Part shown: positions 44,801 to 53,855 of the stretch, piece by piece
How positions within the stretch are numbered: position 1 is the stretch's first letter
Layout of the letters: the number at the start of each line of letters is the position of its first letter
Source: Brachypodius melanocephalos
Taxonomy: Eukaryota; Chordata; Aves; Passeriformes; Pycnonotidae
Length of the DNA stretch: 64,000 nucleotides
Reading direction: 5' to 3'
Assembly (NCBI GenBank): GCA_013398615.1
Contig: VZSR01002395.1
Span: 3,052,069 to 3,116,068, forward strand
Made by a program: the position numbers and the translations under genes
The notes under the pieces: model-generated
Databases searched by the model: none
What the model was told of the DNA's origin: nothing
Seen by the model: the letters and a program-made list of their open reading frames with translations, nothing else

Positions 44801-46070
44801 GATCTGCACCAACACATTGCTCCTGTTAGAAAGAGACCCTGCTTTGCCATAGAGAGGGACACGAGCCATTGTGTCTGGACCTTGCTGCCTTCTGTTTTCT
44901 GAGCAGAAGCACAGTGGCTTTTGTTCACTCACAGCATGGAGGAGGGCAGAGAACACAGCACTTCACGTGGGTCAGACACCTCCATATGTGTCTGAAACCC
45001 TAAAGAAAACAGAGGAGAGGGGGAAAGAGAAGAAAGCTTGTGGGCAGCTGCAGTTTCCTCAGGAAGTTTTGCTCAATGCTGTAACCTCATCCCTGGAGCT
45101 GCAGCCCCATCACCTGGTTGTACTGGAGTGGGAATCTCACAACACAGAGCCAGCAGCCCCTACACCTTTCCTGGCCGACTTGCTCCACTTTCCTAGTGCA
45201 GGAGGGAAGGTCTGAGAGGGCAAAGCTAGCTATTGTAGCTACCTTCCAGTGTGTCACTGCAGGTCACCTGGCACTGACTCCTGTTCCCCGTCTCTCCCCT
45301 GCTGAACAGGGCTCTTCATCGTGAGCCTCGCAGTGATCGGCTTCTGCATATTCTGCTTCTGCAGCCCCACCTCCAGCTCCCAGCAGCCCCGCAAGAACCC
45401 CACGGTGGAGGCATTCCTGTCCCAGTTCGACCAGCTGGAGCACGGCTTCCCTGGCCAGAGCCCCCACCTGTGGCTCCGTGGGCGCAAGTTCCTGCGCAAG
45501 CACCTGAACGCGTCCCGGCACACGCAGCCGGCCATCATCATCCTCACGGCCGCCCGCAGCGGCGAGCAGACCCTGCGCTGCCTCAGCACCCGCCTGGCTG
45601 ACTCCTACTCGGCCGCCCTGCACAGCAGCACGGTGCAGATCGACGGCAGGGACAAAGCCAGGCTCCACAGCGATCGGGCCAAGCAGGAGGTGGACTGGGA
45701 GCTGAGCTCGGCGTTCGACGCCGGGAGCCGAGCCGCGGTGATTCACCGCTTCGAGCTGCTGCCTGCCGGCGCTACCCTCATCTTCTACAAGTACTGCGAC
45801 CACGAGAGCGCCGCCTTCAAGGACGTGGCCCTGCTGCTGACCGTGCTGCTGGAGGAGGACACGCTGGACAGCCACATCAGCCTGCAGCAGGTGGAGGAGA
45901 GGGTCCGGGACTTCCTCTGGGCCAAATTCACCAGCACCACGACCCCCAGCTCCTACGACCGCATGGACTCTGACAAGCTGAGCGGGCTGTGGAGCCGCAT
46001 CTCCCACCTGGTCCTACCCATACACGCGGTGCAGACCATCGAGGACGGGGGCTGCCATGCCAAACCCTAG
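41816..46070 (+). CDS. TOR1AIP2: TOR1AIP2 (LULL1), ER-membrane torsin activator, complete
   Basis: ER-resident paralog of LAP1 that activates TorsinA/B through its luminal domain. Exons are 41816-41849, 43338-43553, 43692-44006, 44362-44460 and 45310-46070. They total 1,425 bases (474 residues plus stop) against 470 in human. The start codon opens MEENPSVGVPG. The cytosolic part is acidic and Glu/Ser-rich with no fold that I can see. A membrane segment (LFIVSLAVIGFCIFCFC) is followed by EKHLNAS-like KHLNASRH, TLRCLSTRLADSY, VIHRFELLPAGATLIFYKYC and LWSRISHLVLPI. The arginine finger (Arg449 in human) is codon 45996-45998. The C terminus AVQTIEDGGC matches human LULL1 rather than LAP1, which fixes the paralog. 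All introns are phase 1. It diverges from TOR1AIP1. The acceptor of exon 2 could instead be at 43374. Confidence 0.93.
43338..43553 (+). CDS. TOR1AIP2: TOR1AIP2 coding exon 2
   Basis: Acidic segment including EEKAAQETELLPEESDK. The donor is GAAG|GTGAGT. The acceptor used is ACACCAAG at 43337; AAACCAG at 43373 is in the same phase and would shorten the product by 12 residues. Confidence 0.75.
43692..44006 (+). CDS. TOR1AIP2: TOR1AIP2 coding exon 3
   Basis: Glu/Ser/Gly-rich cytosolic segment starting LGHENVESKGDSPVHHETW and ending in the basic RKRPK. The acceptor is TTCCCACAG and the donor AAAAG|GTGAGC. It is phase 1 at both ends. Confidence 0.82.
44362..44460 (+). CDS. TOR1AIP2: TOR1AIP2 coding exon 4
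   Basis: Gln/Thr/Glu-rich segment, PNPETQSSLQNTTTQNTEQE and onward, leading to the membrane exon. The acceptor is TTGCTGCAG and the donor GAAAG|GTGAGG. It is phase 1 at both ends. Confidence 0.85.
45310..46070 (+). CDS. TOR1AIP2: TOR1AIP2 last coding exon: membrane anchor and luminal domain
   Basis: One exon encodes the transmembrane helix and the complete luminal torsin-activating domain, with both conserved cysteines, the Arg finger and a near-terminal Cys. Third codon positions are almost all G or C, unlike the TOR1AIP1 counterpart. The acceptor is CTGAACAG and the stop TAG. Confidence 0.96.
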
Positions 46071-48140
46071 GGACAAAAGTGACCAGAGCCCCGAGGAGGG
46101 TTGCAAAGGTGGTCCTGGCTGGCTCTGGTGCAGGCAGAGGCACAACCAGTGTTACTTCTCTTCAGTTTGTTTCTTGTGGGTTCCTGGGAAGAGTTGGACA
46201 GGTGCAAGTTGATCCAGGATATTTGGGCAGCTGCGTCCTGGAGGTGATACATATGCTTCCTTCTGGCAGATGGGAACAGGGAGTATTCTAGAGTTCCACA
46301 GGAGAACATCAATGTGTGGGGAGGCAAGAGGGAAAACAGGACCTTGCAGGTAGCATTTCTATCGAGCAATAGACAAATAATGTTCACAACTAGTACAACA
46401 AAAAGATGCTGTAATTTGCCAGCTCTTTCATCTCTCTCTCAGCTTGCTGAAGTTGTGTACATCAGTCTCACAATACACTTTATCCAGGGAGCTGCTAGAA
46501 CACGGAAGGGTCAAATTCCTCAAAGCCCAACATTTTGAAGGCATGCCTCAAAAAGAAAAGCAGTTTGCCAGTCAAGGGAGTGACCAGTCAGCCCCACTAG
46601 AGTCCCACTTGCACAGCCTGATTGACGCCAGGCAAAGCCCAAACAAACCTGCAATTCAGAGATCCCCCAGACATCAATGACAAGAAATTTCAGGTTGTCA
46701 GCCCTTGAACACTATGCTAATGGCAGGGATCCCATGAGGGGATCACACGTGCCAGAGAACAAGCTCCAGAAACAGAGAGCAATGAAACTGTTGCTGTCAC
46801 CCTGATCGTGTGAAGCCTCAAGGCATTACACAGGTAAAAAGATGAACAATACAACATAATTTAATGCTACCTCTCTCTAAAACAGGTCCACTCCATCCCT
46901 TTGCCACACAAAGGCTGCAACTCTCTCCTCAGGCCAATGCTTTGGTCCCACACAACAGATTGTTCTTCACGTGGATCTCTGATCTGTGTGCAGGGCTGGA
47001 AGCCTGTCTGCCAGCCTCTCCCTAGGTGACTTCTATTGATGAATGTAGATTATATGTTAATATTTCAAACCCTGTAGAGTAGCACACCGGGTTCTTGCCC
47101 TCCAAGGGTATATTTGCCTCCCTGCCAGGCAGATGGAGCTCTGGCATCTGCCAAAGCAAGTAGGAGCAGAGCTGGGTTAGCTGGTCAAGACAAAATCTCT
47201 GCCATTAACACTAAAAATCCTTGACAAGGCAGGTTAGTTTCTTTCCATTCCTCCTTTTCTGCATCCTAGGAAGAGAAATCCAAGTCCTGGAAACACTGTG
47301 GTTCCCCCACACAAGCAGCCAGCTCAGGAACACCTGGAGGGCAGGTGCAGGTTGTAGCATTTATTCTAAGCCAAGGGGCAGCCCCAGGTGCCAGCCCCGT
47401 GTGCCTGTGCAGCTGTAGCAGATCATGGCTCATTTCCACAGCAGCAGCACAGACTGAGGCCTTGCAGAGGATGGATCTCCTGCCAACAGTGCCTTGCTCA
47501 TCTGCCCCACCAAGGGCTCGGGGAGGTGCAGCCCTGCACCCTAAAAACCACAGCCTGTCTCTTCTTCCCCCTGCCGTGTGCCTTGACCTGTCTCAGGAGA
47601 TTGGTGGCTCTTAACTTGGAGGAGGGGAGGCTTGAAGGAAGAGGAAAAGTTATTTGTTCATGTTGTGGCCAAAGAACAGACTTTCTGGTTGGTTGGGGAC
47701 GTGAAGACAAGACCACAGAGGGGTTTTAACCATGCTCAACACATGGGAACTACCTGCTGGAGCCCAGGGCATGGTTTGGTACCAGATACTGGTTGCTTCC
47801 TCCTCTCCCACTTTTCTATTGCTGTACACTACTTTGGTGAGAGAAAACACTGTGTCCTGCTCTGCAGGGTTAAGTGTGGGTGTTGGTGTAAGAACCAGCA
47901 GAGCATTAATCATGCTATGCCAATATTTTGATGAAAATCTGTATTTTAATGTTCTCTCCATTTTGCACACTTTGTTGGCAATGTGTAACCCAGGTATGCA
48001 AAGGCAACTCCCCATTGCTGAAAGTGTCACCCACCCGAGTTCTTCCAATACAGAGATATTTTTATGGCCTTTTAAAGACAAATATCTGCTTGCTTCTGGA
48101 ACAGATTTATTTAAAAATAAATGGTGAGGTTGTGAAAGAA
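46071..48140 (+). other. TOR1AIP2: Probable TOR1AIP2 3' UTR
   Basis: Sequence between the stop codon and the first canonical AATAAA on this strand. No other gene start or exon could be supported in it. Confidence 0.45.
48116..48121 (+). terminator. TOR1AIP2: Candidate TOR1AIP2 polyadenylation signal
   Basis: First AATAAA downstream of the TOR1AIP2 stop, followed at once by a GT-rich element (TGGTGAGGTTGTG), the expected arrangement for cleavage and polyadenylation. Confidence 0.45.
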
Positions 48141-51100
48141 GCCAGCAAAGTGAGACTGGAATCTGATTGTATTCCATTCTTTCTTCTTAGCTATATTCAT
48201 TAAGCTAAAGAGATCATCAAATAGGCAAAGTTTTATTTAGGTCAGGGCTGTAGCTGTGCAAACAAAGTGAATATTTGCTTTTCGTGGAAAAACTCTAAAC
48301 AACGTTTTTCTGGGTTGTTTGGGGCAAATATTTGCAGCTTTTTCAACTGACACAAAATTAAAAACAAACCCCCAAAGAGCTGCTGGATTCAACCCAGCCT
48401 GAAATAACTGGGGTTATTAATGATAATCAATGAAACTGAAATCCACTGACAACTGAAATATTTCAGAAATACAAAAAGCAAATATTTCTCATTTCACCAG
48501 ATTGGTTCCACTTGATATTCCATCAATTCAGCACACACAAACTTTTATTTTGGTGATGAATTATTTTGCCCAGCTCTAGCCTAAAGAGGTGTGGAAAAGA
48601 AAAGAGGATTTACCCTGTTAGTTTGGATTTTCTTCCAAAACAATACTCATAACTGACAACAATACTCATAACTATGGTACCTGCTTTCATTTAGATGTAC
48701 ATGTGATTGATTGCCAGAAGTAAAGATCACCCATCTCCTGTTTGATGCCAGAGGACAAGATTTGGTCCTACACCACAGATTTACATGAAACTCCAGTGCC
48801 CCCAGGTACAGCAATGCTGGATGCAAAAACCAGGCTGCTTTTTAAAGTCTTGCATATTAATCCAAACGTGAGTCCAAAGGGAGCAGCTGAACAAACTGAG
48901 AGGCAGAAAGGTGCACTGGGGGTTTTTTGGAGTCCCAATCTCTGCAGCAGCAGAATGATGTGTTGCAACCAGGTGCTCAACAATCCTAAAAATCACTTTG
49001 AAAGTTACCCAGGAGCACAACTGAGGGGCAAAACCAGTCCTGGAAGGCCAGCCTGGACTGCTCCACCACAAAATCAGCGCTGATTATCCCTGTGAATGTG
49101 CTGCTGTCCTGCCAGCAGGTGTAACTTTGTCACCCTCAGCTTTTAAAGCCAAGTGGCTCAGCCAGGGCAGTGAACCCAGTTCAGCCACATCTCTCCTGTT
49201 GAGCTTTAACCTCTGTGAGCTCATCTGCAGCTTGACCCTCCTGCAGCTCCTGCCGCAGGGCTGCTCCCACTTTCTGGCCCACAACACCCCCATTGTAATC
49301 GAGATTTGCAGATATTGGGAGCTGGAGTCTGGTTTGATTTCCCACCTTCGACTCTGCAGGGGAAGCAGCTGTACAATGAACCACACAAAGGAGCTTGGCC
49401 TCAGCCTGTGGGACGTGGATCTGCGATGAAAAGGATCAAAGGATGCAGCTTAAAAGTGTGCTCCCCACTGAGGGAGGGGGCTAAGCCATGGCAGGCATCC
49501 CCCTGGCCTCTCGCTGCTGGAGCTGCACTGAGCAGCTGTGCTGAGGCTCAGGAGAGGCTCTGCAGATCCCTCCTGAGGGCACTCAAGAGCTGAGGATCCT
49601 CAAAGCCAAAGCAGAGGCGTCAGGAGAGCACAACACGAGGGATGGAAGCTCCACACAGCTCTCAATCCTTTGAGCTCTGCTCCATTCCCTGCCCCAGCAG
49701 CCCAGGGAGCACTCAGACACCCCCAGGAAACAAAAACCAGGGCATGGCAATGTCCACAGGGGAGCAGACTTGGCCTCTTCCCACAATGAGCTGAATGAAG
49801 CCTCTGTTTTGTGTATTAACAGAAAATTTGTTAATTTTCAATCTTAATTTTCTGCATTAGAACTGGATCCTTAGGGCTGCTCAGAGCAGGAGAAAGGAGG
49901 ATCAGCCACAGCCCTGGGCAAAGCTTGTGCCTGCACCACACAGGTTCCTCCTCACAGGGAGAGAAAAGTCCAATTGCTCTGCTCCCAGGGCCAGGAGGGG
50001 CATCTGTCCTGGGGCAAGCACCAGGCTCCCTCCAGCAGCCTGGGCAGCAGCAGGAACACACACAGAGAAATAAAGAGGTGCCTAAAGACCTCTCCACACC
50101 AGGCCAGTCTCACATGCATTTTTCTTAACTCTCAGCTTCTATAATTATGATCCCAAGACTTTCTCCAAGAGAAGGCAGCTGCTCCCTGTGACAGGTGAGT
50201 TGTGAGCAGAATGAATCCCTTCAGGTTGTGTTGAGGACCTGATGCAACAGCAGCCACAAACACTGCTTCTCCATCCCAGAGGCCTGTGATTCCCCTCCTG
50301 ATTGTGTTTGGAAGATTTTTTGAGAAACTATCGGCTGATGGAACCAAATTCAATCAAATAATCCCAGGCAACTTCCAGGGGGCAGGGGATGAGTGTGAAT
50401 CAGTCCCAAACAGGATTGGCACCCTATAATGGAAAACCCTGGCTATGGAGAGACAGCTGGGATGAAACCATGGGTGCTGCTCCAAATCCTTCAAACATTG
50501 CCTGGTGGCAGTACAGACCTGCTTTGTGCTAACAGGACACATGAAACTGGAAAGCACCTGGGGGAAAGCCCCTTGTGATGGTAGAGCTGAATGCAGGACC
50601 ACACAGGGCTGCTGCACAGGCCAGGCTCAGACTGCTCTCACATAAAATATCCCACAGCAGAAGCAGCTGGCCCAGTTAGAAAGTGGCAGCTTTACTTTAT
50701 GGTCTGAATAAAGACAGTAGGAAAAAAAAATAATTGAAAGAAGTGGATGGGAGATGATTAGGAGGCTGGGAGTAAGTTGTGGTGGCTTTGTTAACAAGAT
50801 TTAAAATGTATTTAATCAGTTGAGTAACACTACCAAACCTTCCCAGATACTGGTTAATGTGGGTGGTGTCTCAAGACTACAGGGGAACCTTTATCTCCCG
50901 TATCCTTGTTCCCACATTGACTGAGAGCATTCAAAACCTCGAGGAAACAACCACACTGCCGAAACTCAGCATGTGAAATGACAAGCAGCGTTTTCAACAC
51001 GGTCTTTCTGCCTTCCACGCTGCACTTGTATCAGCCCTGTGAGCACAGGAGGCTCCGGAGTGATGAAAGGGGACGAAAGCAGGACTAGCAAGAAGGGTCA

Positions 51101-51935
51101 GGAGAGAGGGGCAGGGAGGGGCCCTGCAGGGGAGAGCATCGGAGGGTTCGCCCGTCTCCAAATCCTCCGTGCTGCACAGCCTCCTTCTGCCTGCCGGGGC
51201 TGCTGCTGGGACACTGCTTTTGAGAGGGGCTGAAGATCAGACGCACCGAAACTCGCTCAGCTGGACCAAGCCACCCTTTTCTTCTTAGGCACAGCCTCTC
51301 CCCCGCCTCCGTGCCTCTCCAAAATTCTGCTTATCTGCGGGGCAGGAGCTGGCTCGGGAGGGACTTTACACGGTGCTGCAGCAGGGCAGGACAGCCAGGA
51401 GCTGACTGCAGCTTTTCTGCCCTCCCTGCTTTTGTAGGCACAGCCGCGTTCTTGGTCAGTGCTCCTCACCCTCATTTTCTCCGGCTGGGTCAGAAGCAGA
51501 TCTCCCCCTCCTCCCCTTGCCGCTCCCTGCCAGCGAACAGCTTTGATCAGGAGTGCCCCCGCTGACATCCCTGTCTCTCCTCTCCCCTCCCTCCACCTTG
51601 AGGCTGAAACCCTTGGTGAGGGAGCGATGAGGACTCGGATCTCCTCCCCACACTCATTAAAGCACATCTGGCAGGCAGGACCCGCTGCTCCGCAGCTGTC
51701 GGCCCCGGACTGGGGACACCTGATGCCATTTCTGCCCAGCCTGTGCCCATGGATCACGGCGGGCAGCACCCGGGTGTGCCAGCACGGGCACTGGCAGCAT
51801 CTTGCCCAAAGGTGCATTCTGACCACCAGCACGGCGAGGAGCAACCCAGAAAAGAGGGGACGAGAGATCTGAGAGCCTCTTCCAGAGCCTAAAGGGGCTC
51901 CAGGAGAGCTGGAGAGGATGTTCTGTTAAGGGATG

Positions 51936-52215
51936 GAGTGACAGGACAGGGGGGAATGGCGTGAAACTGCCTGAGGGCAGGGTTGGATGTGATATTGGAG
52001 AGAAATCCTTCCCTGTGAGGGTGGGCAGGCCCTGGCACAGGGTGCCCAGGGAAGCTGTGGCTGCCCCTGGATCCCTGGAAGTGACCAAGGCCAGGCTGGA
52101 TGGGGGTCGGAGCAACCTGGTGTAGTGGAAGCTGTCCCTGTCCGTGGCAGGGGGTGGAACAAGACAGTCTTTAATGTCCCTTCCAACCCAAACCATTCTA
52201 GGATTCTGTGATTCA
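51936..52215 (+). repeat. CR1 LINE 3' end with intact tail
   Basis: Sense CR1 3' end: GTGACAGGACAGGGGGGAAT, then a CCCTGGCACAGGGTGCCCAG segment, and finally AACCCAAACCATTCTAGGAT and TCTGTGATTC, the characteristic CR1 terminus. It is the best-preserved CR1 in the window, so probably a younger copy. Confidence 0.9.
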
Positions 52216-52466
52216 ACCACCAACCCGGCGAGAGCAGCTGCCCGTGTCCTGGGGGATGCTGTACTCTGTCCCAGCCCGGGCAGAGGGATGCCCTGGGAAG
52301 CAGAGCTTGCCTCCAGAGGGCAGGAAGGAGGAATCGCGTAGCAAAAGAGTTTTGTGCGGGAGGAAACGAACGGAGAGCGGCGAGAGAGCTCCGAGCCCCG
52401 GGCGCGGCGGCAGCAGGGCGGTGCAAGGGGCAGGCTGGGCGCGGCGGGGCCCGGGGACCGCCCGGC

Positions 52467-52494
52467 CCCCATCCCCATCCCCATCCCCATCCCC
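52467..52494 (+). repeat. CCCCAT hexanucleotide repeat abutting the gap
   Basis: Four full CCCCAT units plus CCCC run straight into the run of N. The complementary strand is GGGGAT-rich. The true array length is hidden by the gap. Confidence 0.9.
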
Positions 52495-52594
52495 NNNNNN
52501 NNNNNNNNNNNNNNNNNNNNNNNNNNNNNNNNNNNNNNNNNNNNNNNNNNNNNNNNNNNNNNNNNNNNNNNNNNNNNNNNNNNNNNNNNNNNNN
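52495..52594. other. Assembly gap (100 N)
   Basis: Exactly 100 N, the usual placeholder for a gap of unknown size. It lies in GC-rich sequence, so exonic or promoter sequence may be missing here. Confidence 0.98.
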
Positions 52595-52860
52595 GCTCAA
52601 GTTTAGAGCTGGAAACAAACAGATTCCCCCTTTCCCCGTCCCTCCCGCCGCCCCGAGCATGGCTTTGGGCAGCTGCTTTCCCCACTGACCACGGACCAGA
52701 GCCCCGCGCTCCCCTCATCTCTTCTCTCCACAAAGGAGCTCTCAGCCTGGCCCTCCTCCCGTGGCACTTGTTTCACCGCAGCACCGAGCCCCCTCTGCCT
52801 GTCCCGTCTCCTTCCCGAGGCCCAGCCGGGGTGAATCGCCCCCGTTCCCGTGGCTGGGCC

Positions 52861-52920
52861 GGCAGAAATCCCATCTTCCCGGCAAAATTCCCGTCTTCCC
52901 GGCAGAAATCCCGGCTTCGC
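52861..52920 (+). repeat. 20-bp tandem triplication
   Basis: Three exact-length units starting GGCAGAAATCCC, GGCAAAATTCCC and GGCAGAAATCCC, with a few substitutions between copies. Confidence 0.85.
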
Positions 52921-53553
52921 GGGGCGCCGGCGGTGCCCCTGCCTCCACGGGTCACTGCCTGCATTGTGCCTCGGCGCTCCCGTTTCCTCGAGGGGAACCC
53001 GGCCGGATTTCTTTGCTGCCTAAGGAATTCTGCTCTGCTAAAGGAAGAGGGTTTTGGGTTGTGTTTCCCACCCCCAGACTCATGGCCGGGATAAAGCAAT
53101 CCCACATGAGACGTTTTAGACACGGAGAAGACCAGACACTGCAGATTTACTGGAGATAACTCAGGTTTGAGGAGCAGCAGCGTCTCCTGTTCTGGGGTTT
53201 GTGTTGATTTTGAAGCTTTGTTTTTAGCTTCCCACGCATCTGTTGCCTGTTCTGTTCACCCTGAGCTGCAGGGCTAAGTCAGAAGCTTCAGAGCAAGCCA
53301 GGTCAAGCTAAACAGGTGTGAAGTCCTTCATTCAGGACCGACCTGGATGGACTCCTCCATCAACACATGTGCACAAGCCTTGGCTGCTCCCTTCTCCCTG
53401 CCCCCAGCAGCTGTGTTTGCACAACACCTCAGACAAGGGCATCCCCAGGTTGGAGGAGGGCTCCCCAGGACAAACACACACCACTTCTGTGTCCAGCCCT
53501 GCCCTGGAGATTCCCTTGCTCCAGGAGATCCTCATGGAGCCATCTGGTCACAG

Positions 53554-53664
53554 ATGATGTGGTGTGTGTTGTCCTGGTTGCTGGTACTGATTGTTGTCCA
53601 TCTCTGGTGCAAGGCAGACAAAATGCTCGCTGGGGAATTAACCCGTGGTTCCTCCTGCCCTCCC
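53554..53664 (+). CDS. Candidate signal-peptide exon of the ADAMTSL2-like gene
   Basis: Tandem ATG codons open MMWCVLSWLLVLIVVHLWCK, followed by ADKMLAGE. This has the layout of a signal peptide: a long hydrophobic core, then small residues at a likely cleavage point (CKA). It is on the same strand as, and 4.9 kb upstream of, the first thrombospondin exon, where ADAMTSL2 would need its secretion signal. A phase-0 donor is available only as a weak CCC|GTTTTC, and the acceptor GGTCACAG is mediocre. It could be a chance open frame. Confidence 0.3.
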
Positions 53665-53770
53665 GTTTTCCATATAAAACATTATAAAAAGAGTGTCAGA
53701 AAACCTCAATCCAGAGTTCGGGCAAGCAACTTCTGAACTAACTTCCTTCCTAACTGCATTCAATGCCTCT

Positions 53771-53855
53771 GGTGATAGACATGTCTCATGTTCCCTGCCT
53801 GTTACTCATTCAAATCCTGGTGACAGACATGTCTCATGTTCACTGCCTGTTGCTC
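53771..53855 (+). repeat. 48-bp-period tandem duplication
   Basis: GGTGATAGACATGTCTCATG and onward recurs 48 bases later as GGTGACAGACATGTCTCATG, with about 37 matched positions and three differences. Confidence 0.8.

Larger units (their letters stand above)
48141..53553. other. Intergenic sequence between TOR1AIP2 and the ADAMTSL2-like gene
   Basis: No gene recognised. It includes a duplicated 16-mer, AACAATACTCATAACT, near 48.64 kb, a CR1 tail, a GC-rich block (51.0-53.0 kb) with the CCCCAT repeat and assembly gap, and a 20-bp triplication. The GC-rich block could be a promoter, possibly of the downstream gene, but nothing in it shows this directly. Confidence 0.45.

Noticed and set aside
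44937..45215. Open frame before the TOR1AIP2 membrane exon, encoding a Lys/Glu-rich then Leu-rich segment; possible extra exon
   Set aside because: It can enter in phase 1 after CTCACAG, but no donor leaves it in phase 1. The five exons already give 474 residues, close to human LULL1 (470).
45264..46007. 247-codon frame antisense to the TOR1AIP2 luminal exon
   Set aside because: It is a by-product of the high-GC third positions on the coding strand. It has no splice context and no recognisable domain.
51657..52733. Long minus-strand frame crossing the run of N
   Set aside because: The frame is artificially open through 100 N and a CCCCAT repeat, and it also covers a CR1 tail. It is not a gene.
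52861..52920. CRISPR-like direct repeats
   Set aside because: The copies are contiguous with no spacers, and the genome is a vertebrate's.
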